Shown here: one piece after another, positions 12,308 through 23,784 of the stretch
Layout of the letters: each line of letters begins with the position of its first letter
Position numbering within the stretch: position 1 is the first letter of the stretch
Assembly: GCA_033977485.1 (NCBI GenBank)
Contig: CM066998.1
Coordinates: forward strand, 51,736,274 to 51,800,273
Direction of reading: 5' to 3'
Length of the DNA: 64,000 nucleotides
Source: Hydrangea macrophylla
Lineage: Eukaryota > Streptophyta > Magnoliopsida > Cornales > Hydrangeaceae
Position numbers and translations under genes: made by a program
The notes under the pieces: generated by a model
Database searches by the model: none
Seen by the model: the letters and a program-made list of their open reading frames with translations, nothing else
What the model was told of the DNA's origin: nothing

Positions 12308-12312
12308 GAACC
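12308..12312. repeat. Target-site duplication of element A, right copy
   Basis: GAACC, paired with CAACC at 961-965. Confidence 0.75.
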
Positions 12313-12755
12313 AGACCGGCCCTTAAATTTGGTGAATAAAGGTTTGTCAAACATAGAGCTAGAGGGGTAGCAATCTCACTTGACATCATACTCTCCTTGA
12401 ACTTTACTACGGTAACACTAGATAGAAAATACCAACGGATTCTCGCTCTACAGAAGAGGGCATCATTATCCGGAGACGACAAGTTTGAATCCTTATTTTT
12501 TTCCATAAGATCCACGATGATGTCGAGGGTATCACAGGCAAAGATGGGCCTGGACGGGTCAATCTGCAACAAGCTGGCAGTAGTGTTTTCACCACCAACC
12601 CCCGAGAGGGAGAGGGAGATGGATTTGGATTTGGATTTGGAATCCTCTCTTTCTTTCTAGTAGATGATGCAGTCAGTACTTTGACGATCATTGACAAGAA
12701 TTCTACCATGGAGTGATGATACACCACCTTGACTTGTGACGTTTTTGTTTGAGTT
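12313..12755 (-). pseudogene. Middle part of the DUF6598-like gene, exons not fully resolved
   Basis: Minus-strand frames carry a plausible segment (LLQIDPSRPIFACDTLDII and on to SSPDNDALF) around 12600-12470. A second frame resumes close to the insertion point with FDKPLFTKFKGRSG. Reading across the point where element A entered, using one copy of the 5-bp duplication, this last frame runs in register into the exon at 960. The two frames do not join directly, so at least one intron must lie between about 12470 and 12345; an acceptor such as CCCCTCTAG is available. Exact splice sites are uncertain. Confidence 0.5.
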
Positions 12756-13030
12756 TTAATGTTGGAGAGAAACCGCATCCGCATACTTATCCGCATCCGC
12801 ATTGTCATCACCTTCATTGTCGTCGTCGTCGTCAACGTCATCTTCATCTTCATCTTCATCTTCATCCATGACAACATCCTCATCCATGACGACGTCATCA
12901 TCATCCATGATAACAAAATCTTTAAAATCACTATCGTCATCATCATCAGGGTCGAAATATACTCCATATTCATCCTCATATACAATCTTGCGACCTTGTA
13001 TGCCCTGCTGCTGCTGCCGCCTCATAATAT
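12756..13030 (-). pseudogene. Second exon of the DUF6598-like gene, acidic region
   Basis: Begins after a CCTCCAAG acceptor. The frame gives DIMRRQQQQGIQGRKIVYED, then a run of Asp/Glu separated by Met and Val, ending near DADKYADAVS. The phase matches the first exon: one base there plus two here make an Asp codon. The acidic run comes from GAT/GAC repeats and is low complexity, so it may be a disordered N-terminal region. The 3' boundary is not certain. Confidence 0.5.
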
Positions 13031-13202
13031 CTTGGAGGAAAACCGTTTTATATTGTTACATACAATGATAGGCCAGCAGCTTGTAAGCTGTGATCAGTTC
13101 TATAATATGATAGGCGATGGGGCTCCAGGTGACAGAAACCGTTTTATGTTCCTTCTCTCTCCCCAAACTTCCTCCTTCTCCTCCTATACAAATGTCCCCA
13201 CT

Positions 13203-13224
13203 CCCCCCCCCCCCCCCCCCCCCC
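13203..13224. repeat. Poly-C run of 22 bases in the first intron
   Basis: An unbroken run of C followed by A-rich sequence, inside the predicted 340-bp intron. Runs like this are prone to length error and to polymerase slippage. Confidence 0.85.
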
Positions 13225-13370
13225 ACCACAAAAAAAAATAAAAAAAAGAAAAAAAAATTAATAATCAGATATACACAGATTATAATAAGAAAAATGAAAA
13301 ATGAAAAATGAAAAGAAAAAAAAAAACAGTCAGATCATAGAGAGAGGGCTGGGTGCTTGCTGCTTATTAC

Positions 13371-13632
13371 CTTGGTCGCAGGAGGAGGAGGAGGAGGAGG
13401 ATTCATTCTGATTATTAGGAACGAATATCCCAGAGAGTTTTGCAGCAAAAAAAGGGGAATAAGAACTCTCTAGAATTGTAGGGCGTAGCGAAATCGTGGC
13501 CGCCTTTTTTGACCGGACGGGACTCGTGGCGGCGGCTGTCGAGTGGACGGAACTCGCGGCGGCGTTTGAGAGGAGGCTATTGAGCGGAAGACGGAATTCG
13601 TGTTCTTCGCCCATAATCACATCTACCGACAT
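13371..13632 (-). pseudogene. First exon of the DUF6598-like gene
   Basis: ATG at 13632 and 87 codons plus one base to an AAG/GTAATAAG donor. The residues (MSVDVIMGEEHEFRLPLNSL, then Ala/Ser-rich sequence and a Ser run near the end) show no transit peptide I can call with confidence. Joining in phase with the acidic exon supports a shared transcript. Promoter elements upstream are obscured by MITEs starting at 13692, only 60 bp away. Confidence 0.5.
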
Positions 13633-13710
13633 TAGATCTGATGAGAAGGAAGATTTGGGAATTTTGGAAGGATGGGTTATTTGAGTAAATAATACTGTAC
13701 ATTTTTGCTC

Positions 13711-14260
13711 GGCTTAACTATATTTTACATCCTCATTTTTTAAAATTTATTTTTTTTTATTCTTACTTGGATCCAAGCTGGATACGCACACATCCCACAC
13801 GCACACACACCCCAGCGCAACCCAACCCCAAGCCCCTCAATGGCCCATAGCAAAGCCGAACAAGGGCCACTCATTCCGACTGAAGTACACACAGGAGGGC
13901 AAGAACAAAGAATCCCCCTAAGGGGATTCGAACACACCACCTCCCACTTGGGGGAAGTGATGTCATGCCACTTGACCACTAGGGGTCTTGGCACATTTTA
14001 CATCCTTCTAATTTGACTTTTGGGTCAGTTTGGTCTCTGTCATTTAGAAAGTGTCATTTTAGTCCTTGTAATTTCATAAGTGTTCCATTTCAGTCCCTTA
14101 AAACACTTTTTGTGAAAATTTTTTTACTTTCAGTGACAAATTTATTTGTGACTAAATGACTTACTTATGAAACTACAGGAATTACAGTGACACATTTTAA
14201 ATTACAGGGACCAAACTGACACAGATTACAAACTACATGGGTGTAAAATGTATTTAACCC
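13711..14260. mobile_element. Foldback MITE with 9-bp target duplication (MULE type), carrying a SINE
   Basis: Long inverted arms (left GGCTTAACTATATTTTACA; right end, reversed, GGGTTAAATACATTTTACA, continuing through GTCAGTTTGGTC). A perfect 9-bp duplication, TTTTTGCTC, at 13702-13710 and 14261-14269. The 9-bp length points to Mutator-like transposase. The left arm is interrupted by the SINE at 13734-13994. Without the SINE the element is about 277 bp. Confidence 0.85.
13734..13994 (-). mobile_element. tRNA-derived SINE
   Basis: About 260 bp reading on the minus strand. Near the 5' end is a Pol III A box (TAGTGGTCAAGTGG, around 13970-13983) and a B box (GTTCGAATCC, around 13924-13934), spaced as in a tRNA. 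The 3' end is A-rich. A perfect 12-bp duplication, ATTTTACATCCT, flanks it (13722-13733 and 13995-14006). These are the hallmarks of target-primed retroposition driven by a LINE. An apparent 84-residue ORF across it is not a gene. Confidence 0.88.
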
Positions 14261-14547
14261 TTTTTGCTCAACCAAAAATTCCTCACCCATTTTTAACCTC
14301 ATCTCCCATTGGCTAATGCAGTGGAGTCCAATTTTAAATGAGGATTAATTAATGGTATAAAGTATTGGGTCTCACTGTATTAGCCAATGAGAGAGGAGGG
14401 TCAGCAATTTTGGAGTGAGCAAAATTGCACTCTTGACTAAAAATAAGAAAAATGTAAGTGTAAAGTACTGGTCACACCGCATTAGCCAATGAGAGAGAAG
14501 TGTAAATAAAGGGTGAGTAATTTTGGAGTAAGCAAAATTGCACTCTC

Positions 14548-15201
14548 GAGTAAAAATTAGAAAAATGCAAGAAACAAAGTGGGACCTTTTGAGTTTAGAA
14601 TATGTATATTAAAAACTTTAGGAGGGCACAAATGTATAGTAATTTAAATATAAAAATTTGAGTGGGGGCACGTGCCATAGGAGTGGATCCACTATGGGGC
14701 GAGCAGGAGCGACGCCTCTCACTCAATTTCAGAAAAAGAGAGAATATATATGATAGTTTTACAAAATGTTTGAGTTTTAGTGAACTATTTGTTAACTACA
14801 GAGCTTTATTATAGTTTAGCCCCCTATAGTGATGCCTATTTTACTTTATCCCATGTGATTCAAAAGTAGACACTTAACTCTCTTGTGATTTTGGACTAAA
14901 ATGAAATTACTAAGATTTCTCTTGTAGTACTAACGCTATCTGTATTTGCAGCTCACGCAACTATAAATTCCGATTCCGCCCTTAACTATAAGTAACACCA
15001 TTCCCTTAATATTTACAACAAATCAAAGGAACCACAGTTTTCTTATTATTATTATTTTTTTTGGGTGCAAAACAGGAGAAACAAAAGTTAACTTCATCTA
15101 GGAAAGCATATGCTAATTTTGTTCACAAGAAGGGCTAGAGAAAGATACGACAGACGTTCCATCACAACAAAACTCTCATCCTGACTATCACCTAAATTAG
15201 C
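14548..15201. other. Intergenic, unassigned
   Basis: AT-rich sequence with a short palindromic GGGGGCACGTGCC patch near 14665 that may be a remnant of a DNA transposon. No gene or complete element found. Confidence 0.4.
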
Positions 15202-15203
15202 TA

Positions 15204-15497
15204 CTCCCTCCGTCCTATTTTATGTGCCCTTTGAAAGTCAAAAATTTTAAAGAACATAATAATTGCACTCATATGAATAAAAGTTATGACATTATTCCAA
15301 TGGTAACTTTCTTCTCTTCTTCATTTTTTGTTTTTTTCTTTTCTCTTTTTGTTTTTGTTTGGGTATTTTCGAAATCAACAAGGGGTAGTTTTAGAAATTA
15401 GGTAGAAATGTGTCATTAAATGCTCCTAGTAGACATAATTAGTTTTAGGACATCCAAAAAAGTGAAAAGAAGAATACATAAAATGGGACGGAGATTG
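15204..15497. mobile_element. Stowaway-type MITE
   Basis: Begins CTCCCTCCGTCCTATTTTAT after TA and ends ATAAAATGGGACGGAG just before a TA. The CTCCCTCCGT terminus and TA target are typical of Stowaway (Tc1/mariner) MITEs. The right end has a few changes. Confidence 0.75.
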
Positions 15498-16300
15498 TAA
15501 TAAATTACGACATTTGTTCTCTTCTTTCAAGCCGTAGGAGATGGACAATTATATCTCCCCATCACAAAGAGGCAATCTTCCAACAAGAGCCAACAAAGAT
15601 ATATCTAATATGATGTAATAAGACCGAAAGAGAGAGCCAACAAAGAAAGAAAAAATCGTGAGTTTCTTTTATATATATATACTAGGCAAAAACACGTGCT
15701 TTACATTTATCGGATAAAATGTTGAGGTTGAATAATTGAGGTTGAATCGATTCATGAGTCGGAGCATGCCAAACAACTGCCACCTGAAAGACGGTTCTCC
15801 AATTGATAATAACAATTAGTTTCTTAGTCAGTTCAAAATACAAATTAACTTAATTCTTTGATCTCTTGTTTCATATTACAAATACATGTAAGTACCCTTT
15901 CTTGTTTCCTATTACAAATACCAATATGCAAGTACTCTTTCTTGCCAATTACACAACAAAATGCTACCTTGAACCAAGGAAAGAAGAAAAAGTACAAGCT
16001 CCAACAGAAGATCGAGTATCTATTTTACAATGCGAGCTCTGTACCTTGAGGGAACCCAACAAAGTAATGGCAAAGAAAGTCAAAGTTAATGCCACCCACG
16101 TCTTCCCCAATGTAGTGGAGCCAATCCCCTCCCATGCTTCATTACAACCTACTTCTTTACTATGAACACCTTCCTTGTTGCAATCCCACCACTCACTCCC
16201 ACTTGCATCTATTAACAAGACCAATAATCACAATTTAGTATAAGAATTCGAATTTTGGGAAGGGAATAAAATGGATCATGTTGTTTACAATAGTTGTTTT
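15498..16300. other. Intergenic, unassigned, with a 99-residue ORF
   Basis: The + strand frame 15866-16165 contains a lysine/glutamate-rich stretch (LEPRKEEKVQAPTEDR) and ends SHASLQPTSLL. No family recognised and no splice context that convinces me. Otherwise AT-rich, with a TA run at 15670. Confidence 0.3.
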
Positions 16301-16985
16301 TGTAACGACATGTATTTTACTTTAATTACTAAATGTAATTTTCACGTTGTAAATTTGTATTACTTGCTCTATTTAATAAAAATTCTTTAATTGAGGTCAA
16401 ACTATAATTTTTATAATTTCAGGAATACCTGTGTTGGATTTCCAAAACTGTATTTTTATAAAACCAGAAAATTATTTCCTACGTTAATATAATTTTTGTG
16501 TATTTTTGTGGTGATCACCGCACCGCAAAAATACTAGTTAATGAACGAAAATTGTCCGCGCCGCGAAAATACCAGTTAAAATTATTTCCTACCAGTTAAT
16601 ATAATTTTTCTGTATTTTGGATTCTACGTCAATCAGACTTGACAAATGCTTTAAACTCATTTAATGCAACTAATCATTGCTTATGTCTTGTTTGAGTAAT
16701 GCAACTGTGTGTGTTAAACTAGTACCACAAGCTTAGTATCAAAACATCCTAAGAGATTCCTAGACAATTTGCTTATACCTTGTTTGGGAGTGCTGACTTT
16801 GTGTGTGTGGTGATAGTGCCATAAGTTGATTTTGCCAAACACTTGAAGTTGCCCCCTATGAACCAATATGAACTCCTACAAGCTGTGTATATACCTTATA
16901 TACGTATATATGTATTATATATTTTGTGTAATTAGTAAATTGAAGTAGAGTGTAGATTAATCTACTTGGCCTCCAAGTTCAAGAA

Positions 16986-16996
16986 GTTTATATACA
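16986..16996 (+). promoter_or_regulatory. Candidate TATA box of element B LTR
   Basis: GTTTATATACA just before a CA microsatellite, conserved in the 3' LTR near 58746. About 690 bp into the LTR. Position and conservation are the only evidence. Confidence 0.35.
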
Positions 16997-17624
16997 CACA
17001 CACACACACACACACTTTCTTTACATTTTGAAATTTACAGAGAAATACAGAGAGAAAAGAGAGAGTTGCAGTGTTATAGATTTACAGAAAGTTTTAGAGA
17101 GAGAGAACTCGAACTCCATAGCCAAAGCTTGAAGTGAATTCTCCTATTTTGACCATCTTTCTCAACAAAACTCAAATCACCTATCACAGTGAGTATTATT
17201 AATTCACTTGAAATGTAATTTCATGTTTAATTACAGTACTTTATATTGCTTGAATTAGTATTTGTTTATATGAATTTCGTTTAAGCTTATTCATAGTGTA
17301 AAAATGTTGATTTTGTAAAACTCAACCAAAATTCGCTTGAATAGATAATAATGAAAGGTTTCAGTCCATAGAAGCTCTAGTTAAAATCTTAAAGCCTAAT
17401 TATCTCGTAACGTGACGTATATTAGAATCAAAGTTTCGTCACCTCTCGGTTTTTCATAAATTCCGAGAGCTACGGTTCGAATAAGTTAAATCTGATTACA
17501 TACTCGTAATCCTTGCGGAAAAACGAAGAGAACCATATATTATAAGTCATATTTACATTCGGATTTCCAAATGAGTCAAAATCAGCTTGTAAAGCTGAAA
17601 TAGGGGAGAAATTTGAGAAAGACG

Positions 17625-17750
17625 ACGACCAGGACCGGTTGCAAAACATGACCAGGACCCGTCCCGACCATGACCGGTCCCGCATAACTATCAGGACCGG
17701 TCCCGACCATGACCGGTCCTGCAAAAGACCAGGACCGGTCGCGCTCCTCT
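17625..17750. repeat. GGACCGGTCC palindromic repeat cluster
   Basis: Seven or so imperfect copies of GACCAGGACCGGTC / CCGACCATGACCGGTCC within 125 bp of the LTR of B. The core GGACCGGTCC is its own reverse complement. It could form hairpins or bind a dimeric factor; no function is shown. Confidence 0.6.
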
Positions 17751-18429
17751 GAGACAAAATGACTGGCTACTCTTACTGTAATTTTATTAGCTGCGTAGTA
17801 CAGTTGTGGCTTTACTACATGTTAATTCTAACCATGCCATGTAAGTAAATCATTTCTCCCTTCCATTTATTATTTTACTTCAGTCATTAATGTAATTAAC
17901 GAAATACCCCCCATTTGGATTCAATAAAAATACTTTCAAAAATCAATTTCTTGTAGATAAAAAGTCAACTTTCCCTCCGAAGGGAAACTTTCTGATTTTT
18001 ACACAATGTATAATATTGGGGCATTATTTTTACTAAGTTCCTTTCCTTTTTAAAATTCTTAAAAATCATATTTGATATATGGGGATCTAGAAGAACTATT
18101 CGTGGGACTTTTAAACTCTTGAATCGAAAATCTTGTTTTTGACTATACTTAGCCATTTTGACCATCCTGGATCAACGATTGACTTTTCTCTTCCAAGTTG
18201 TTTTAATTCGTAATAATCATATTTTAATTAGCTCTAATACCTTCAATGGAGAAAATGTGAAAAGAAAGATTAAAGACTTGACTTTCTCGCGTATACGTTG
18301 ATATTACATTTCAGTAATTTACATTTTTTTTTTTTGCATAAAGTTATATGACATACATGTGGAGTCAAATTTACATGCATGGTGAGTAATGGTAGTATGA
18401 AAGAGTAAATGGATGATGTTGTGTATGAA

Positions 18430-18707
18430 CACTCCCTGGTACTTTTGTACTATAGTGTGATGTTGTAATTATGATGGTTTTAGGGTACCTGTGGAATGCG
18501 ATGGTGACAAATTGGACACTCCCTGACACCCATGGTAGTGCTATAGTGTGTGATGCCGACTTGGACATTCTCTAGCACCCATGGTAGTGCTATAGTGTGT
18601 GACGCCGATTTAGACAATTCCTGGCATCTGTGCTATGGCTATAGTGTGTGACAAACTAAACACTCCCTGATACTCGTGTACTATAGTGTGGGACAAACTG
18701 GACACTC
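18430..18707. repeat. Minisatellite in the LTR of B, 42-49-bp unit
   Basis: Five or so units of the form GGACACTCCCTGAC...CTATAGTGTGTGA, lengths 49, 49, 46 and 42. The CACTA inserted in the last unit. The sequence resumes at 40710 with CTGTTACCCGTGTATTATAG, which completes the unit. Confidence 0.8.
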
Positions 18708-19370
18708 CACTACAAGAAAATAGGTTAAAAAAGGTACAATTCCATCATAAATACATTTTGTGACGGAATTGCACCTTTTGTGACGGATTTGTACCCGACA
18801 CAAGTTAGGGGCGTCACAAAAAGTCTGTGTCGGGTCAAATTCTATCACAAAAAGTATTTGTGACGGATTTTGTGTCAGATTTGCGTGTGACACAAAAAGT
18901 AGTGTCACATATACTTATTATTTGTGACAATTTATTTGTGACGACTCAAAACCGTCACAAATAGTATTTGTGATGAAATTGTGTGCAACACAAATAGTAG
19001 TGTCTCAATTGACTTGGCACTTTATTTGTGTCAACCCAAAAATGTCACAAATACTTTTTGTGACGGAATTTTATATTTTGTGACAACAAATATAACTAAA
19101 ACCGTCACAAATAAGTATTTATGACGGAAATTTATATTATACGACCACAAATACTTTCAAAATTGTCACAAATACTATTTGTGATGAAATTTTACATATA
19201 GTGACCACAAATATTACCAAACCATCACAAATACTTATCTGTGATAGAATTTAATATATTGTGACCACAAATATTACAAAAACTGTCACAAATAATAGTG
19301 GTGACAGAAATTTATACATTGACACCAAAAATCATTATTTTTCCATCCCAATAAATTATGACATGCTAAT
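18708..19370. repeat. Subterminal repeat region of the CACTA, left end
   Basis: About twenty copies of TTTGTGACGG, TGTGACAC or their complements (CCGTCACAAA, ACAAATA) in both orientations. These are the expected transposase binding sites and can fold into hairpins. Confidence 0.85.
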
Positions 19371-20481
19371 ATTTAACGACAAGAACACAATAAATTTAAA
19401 GCATATTAATTAAAGATAAAACAAGATACAATCATGCACAATTGTTTCATAGTAGAAATAAAAATAAAAATAAAAATCTAAATAAAGTCTTTACTCTCAT
19501 AATTGGATTCTTATCATGATCTAAATCCTCTAATCTCTTGCAAAAACCTAAAACTGAAAACGAAAGTTCAATTAAAATATAATAACGCCGTCACCTAGCA
19601 ACTCAAAGAGTAAAAAAAGACCAAAAATATAAATAAAAAACTATCCAAACAAGCAACAAAGGACCAAAAAAAAAAAAAGAGGCTAAGACTCGTAAAAAAT
19701 AAAATCAGCAGAGTTTCCTCCATTTCTATAACATCCGAAAATTTTCATAAACCTGGTAAATCTTAGAACTGGATATAGAAAAAAAAAATCTAGCCAAGTA
19801 AGGTGCATACAAAGAAGTACATGTTACACAAAACTGGCAGATCGAGTTAGTAGTCACTCCTAACTTTCAGAATACATCACATAAACTAGCCAATGCTGTT
19901 AGGATGCTACTCTGAATGCTAAACTATTATAAAAGATGTAGAGTTTTCAAATTTTGGAGTTTACGAAAACTTTTCGCTTAGAAGACTACGAAACCATCTA
20001 TTCTGTTGTATACAGATAAACACACGAAGTAACTTTCTACCAAAAATTACATTTCCAATCAGAATGTAAACATTTGATGCTTAGAGCATAACTACTAAAA
20101 ATTGCAAGGTTTTACACACATCGACACACCAGTCCAACTATCTAGGAGTCTACTAAATGCAAAAAAGAGATGCACTTTACCCTCAGTCTAAAATCATATA
20201 TGTAATCCCAATTCCCATATAAAATAATAGCTCGCTTGAGAATTATACTCACAAGATGTATCAAAAGATTAGTTACAATAAGAAAAGAAAATACTAGAGA
20301 CCATTTTTCTTTTCATTTACAATTTTAATAAGACAAAAAATACTAAGAGAACATTCTCGTCGTAATGATACAGAAGGTGCCATCGCCTTTCTATTGAGTT
20401 TCTACTTTCTAAACACTTTGCTTAACAAAAAGGAGATTAAACTTGGCAATAGCAAAAAGGATAAATCACTGAGTATAATAC
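19371..20481. other. CACTA interior, no gene recognised
   Basis: AT-rich with A-runs. No exon or motif that I can support. Confidence 0.4.
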
Positions 20482-20830
20482 CTTGCATTTAGCACGGTCT
20501 TTATCCTTGATTTGTTGCTTGTACCGTTCCTTATTGTAGTGTTTAGCCTTTCACTCAAGCTGTACCTTAAAATATGAAACAAACAAATATCCCGAGTTCC
20601 TGCGGGAGAAATCAGCAGTTCAACAAGTTTTTCTTTTCTTTTCTTTTTGTTAATCTATTTGAAGCATTCTGTTAGGATTAAAAATTTCACAAGTTTTTTC
20701 AACAACTTTGCAAAAAAAAAAACAAAAACATAAGTTTAGGGCTGATAACCTCAAACATTCACCTCCACTAAATCAAGCTGGAGTCTCTTTGCACGTTCTA
20801 GGGCTTCACGCCTTGACGCTACCCTATATC
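20482..20830 (-). pseudogene. Captured fragment of a translation initiation factor IF-3 gene
   Basis: Two exons in phase. The first (20830-20763, after a TTTGCAG acceptor, ending GAG/GTGAAT) encodes YRVASRREALERAKRLQLDL. The second (20565-20482, after TTTTAAG, ending AAG/GTATTA) encodes NKERYKQQIKDKDRAKCK. The first matches the IF-3 N-domain pattern (V-S-R-EAL-A-LDLVEV) and the second the linker after the family's PPVCK-type motif, as in plant organellar IF-3. A TGA interrupts the second exon and the C-terminal ribosome-binding domain is absent, so it is non-functional. Presumably copied from an organelle-targeted IF-3 gene by the CACTA. Confidence 0.7.
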
Positions 20831-21707
20831 CTGCAAATATACATATATTTAGAACAGAAAAACAATCATAGTTCACACTAGCCTTGTAGTGTTTTAGAAA
20901 CACCGACAACAGCCTGCTCAGAATATTAGATGACATTCATTAAAAGGAAATTACAGACTATCTGTGCAGAGTATTTTGATAACTTAAAAGAAATTGAGAG
21001 AAGCCCTTGAAAACAATTCCCAAGAATGTAATGGCAAATTGTGTACTTCTACTGTAGTTTCCATACTCCCATTCTGATAAGGTCCACGTTAGTTTAGGCG
21101 ACTATTTGACAATAATTCACTAAATGTATGGCTAATATTCCAGATGTTCTTGAACTTAAAGAGAGTAGAATTAAGATTAGTTATCAGGGAATAGTGCTAT
21201 ATATAACATGGACACCATATGGAATCAATTTGACCGAATTAGTAATGCAAGCTTAAGACTCACTTCATGAACCCTACATTTTACATATCAAAATCGTTTT
21301 TGCGCAAGTGCATATAAGTAGGAGGATTGAAAGTTCCCGTTGATACCAAAACTACATATGGTTTGTCCCTATACCAAAGAGGGAGGAAAAGAGTTTAGCA
21401 TGAAAAGAATTACTTCTAAATGATGAATCCTGTAATGCAATAATTTACTCAAAAATGAATTAAAGAGAGAACATAAATCAATTTCTAGTAATATAAAGGT
21501 ACTACACTTTATCTCAAAAGACGGTAGTCGTCAAATTAAAGCTTTGGTAGTCGGCGTTGATCGTCTGATCTTGAAAAGTATAAAAATTGCTGAATTGCCT
21601 CTTTTCTTGTAACATGCTCCACGTCATGTCAACATACATGAGTGAAGTGCTTAGAGAGAGAATTAAATTATAGATATAACCGAATAGAGAGGGAAACATA
21701 CCTTTCT

Positions 21708-21767
21708 TAAAACACAAGGTCGATGCAGCTCAATTTCTAGAGTATAGAATGCCACAATCTACAATAA
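21708..21767 (-). pseudogene. Candidate captured exon, unidentified gene
   Basis: Bounded by CTTATTGTAG and AAG/GTATGTTT. Open frame IVAFYTLEIELHRPCVLRK. It could follow the exon at 21942 in phase. Family not recognised. Confidence 0.35.
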
Positions 21768-21941
21768 GAATGATCATTTTACAGCAGCGCTAAGAAGCAA
21801 TCCACTTATAATCAGCTTGATATGAAATGACACCTACCGTTACATGTTCATTTTCCAGGATATTTTTTCAAACAACAGCTACAACTTAAACTGCATACAA
21901 AATTTATAGAAGAACCTACTAAAGATTTGAACCTTGTCTCA

Positions 21942-21990
21942 CCTCAACTTTAATTTCCAATTTCAGCTCCACACGTTCTGCATCTCTTCC
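21942..21990 (-). pseudogene. Candidate captured exon, unidentified gene
   Basis: Frame GRDAERVELKLEIKVE ends at a good donor (GAG/GTGAGAC). The amphipathic charged pattern looks coding. The upstream boundary was not settled and no family is assigned. Confidence 0.35.
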
Positions 21991-23784
21991 CCCCAGAAGT
22001 TACTTCTCTCAAAACTTTCCTACAACAAATATTATGCAGTGATCATGAGAAGTGAGAACTGACTACAAAATATGCAATATTAAGCAAATAGCAGTCAATA
22101 ACCATGTCGTATTGCCATGAAGGCATGAACTGTATTTCATTGTGATGTAAGAAACTATTAGATCCATTTTCCGATGTCTGTGACAGTAAACTAATACGAG
22201 AACATCGATAGACTTGGACCTCCAAAACCACATTTGCATTCAGCAAAATTCAGTCATTTCATTTATTTATGCCTTATTAGATTTAAAGATTCAAAATAAT
22301 TGATTTTTTGTCTTGACTCATGTAACAATGAGTTGTCATCAGAAGATGCAAATAAAGGAATAACAGAATTTAAGATGGTCTGCACGCATAAGTGCCCCTG
22401 TCCAGAGTTGGGTATTTTACCGAGGGGTGTTTTGTACCGTCTATATGTTGGTGCCAGTAGTATGTAAACAATTATTTGTGAGAGACCTCTACAAAATTAA
22501 GATATTGATCCTAAATGAGAGAAAACAAGGCCATTGCTCACATAGTCTACTCAGGTTGACCCTTATGTGGAAAATCAAAAAGGGAAGTGAGAGCAACTAT
22601 AGTTTCGTATATCAATGTAGAAATTTTTTATTAACTGAGAGCAAGTCAACAAAAATTAGATTCTACATCGTGCAAAGCAGTCCACCATAATATTGAAAGA
22701 AAGAAAAAAGAAAAACTTTACAATCATGATGGACACAAGAATGAAAGTAAAGGTCACAGCTTAGCCAAATCCTAATTCATTAGAGCCACTCGAACCCATT
22801 TTTAAATCTTCAGATTTGACTATGAAAACCAACATCTACATTCTACACAATTTCAAAAGCCAAATCCTTTTTGTGTAGAGTCAAATTCACCTGTTTGCCA
22901 AGCTTTATATTGCTTGATAAGGCATAGCACTTTCAAGCAATTCAGATACTATCTTGTGGAGCCAAGATTGATAACTAAGGTTAATTCTATACGTGTCAGA
23001 TTTGTATAGAACAAAATTGGTATGAGTCTCTTTTAGGAAAACAAACAAGAAATGTGGTATGTGTTAAAATTAAGAAGGAGAACACTGAAAAAAGGCTGAT
23101 CATTCTGTGAACCATCAATAATGTGGTTTCATGAACAGCATAAAGCTGTCATGTGAACCTTTACTCGTGACAAATCACATTCAGAAAGAAAGGTTACTTG
23201 TCCAAATTATGCAGTATTCAACACATACTTTCTGAGTACAAGATGTCAAACATTTCAAAGACAAAAAATGGCAGCTAGTTTTTCTACTAATGAGGACTCT
23301 AATCATGGAAGCTCACATATTATAGTAACATTATTGACTATCAGGATGTTCTCATATGCCCAACTTGAGTAGCGTACAGACAACCCCAATCGTTAATGGC
23401 CCCTATTCTAGAACTTGAGTAAAGGGATAACAATTAGAACTATATGGGTACAAATTTACAACAGTCACATGACCCAAATGATCTATGAAAACTAGCATAC
23501 TATCATTCAACGTCTATAGTGAAAATTAATACAAATCCTTCAATGACATCATGTTTTAAGTAATTCTTGAGATGTCCACTTACCTGATTATACCTGTCCA
23601 CTAATTAAGATATTGAAATGCTGAAAGAACCAAAAGAAGACCCACCAAGACAGCACGAGGATCCTAGTAATTGAAAATATAAAGCAATAACACACCAAAT
23701 CACTGAAACATGTGGTATTATTTTTACCACCGGGAATGATCTTCAACAAGATTTTTTTTGAAAAATAGGAAGAGTTCTCACTGT

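Larger units (their letters stand above)
13692..14547. mobile_element. MITE with TTTTTGCTCA-type inverted ends, disrupted, right end duplicated
   Basis: Arms of the type TTTTTGCTCACCC...CCCATTGGCTAATGCAGTGG and their reverse complement match the clean copy at 24184-24373. The left arm is split by the MITE at 13711-14260. The right half (ATTAGCCAATGAGAGAG...GCAAAATTGCACTC) occurs twice in tandem. A near-match GAGTAAATA / GAGTAAAAA at the two edges may be the 9-bp target duplication. Confidence 0.65.
16301..18707 (+). repeat. 5' LTR of element B, first part
   Basis: The first 750 bp align closely with 58085-58813: AATTACTAAATGTAATTT, a TTGTCCGCG patch, CTTGTTTGGGAGTGCTGAC and the CA-repeat region. 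Broken by the CACTA at 18708. Together with 40710-41318 the full LTR is about 3.0 kb. Confidence 0.88.
20831..23784. other. CACTA interior between candidate exons
   Basis: Apart from the candidate exons listed separately (and a possible 36-bp one near 23592-23626 ending CAG/GTAAGT), I see only AT-rich intron-like sequence. Confidence 0.35.

Noticed and set aside
12407..12985. 192-residue Met-rich minus-strand ORF
   Set aside because: Wrong-frame shadow of the GAT repeat that encodes the acidic stretch; it overlaps but does not fit the predicted splice phases.
13920..13990. Possible tRNA gene from the A and B boxes
   Set aside because: The stems do not form a full cloverleaf and the sequence continues into a SINE body with an A-rich tail.
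13740..13994. 84-residue ORF
   Set aside because: Lies across the SINE, which has Pol III boxes and target duplications.
15866..16165. 99-residue + strand ORF as a host gene
   Set aside because: No recognisable domain, no convincing exon borders, surrounded by MITEs; kept only as an unassigned region.
18708..19370. Repeated CCGTCACAAA/TTTGTGACGG as a CRISPR-like array
   Set aside because: Irregular spacing, both orientations, at the end of a CACTA; these are subterminal transposase sites.
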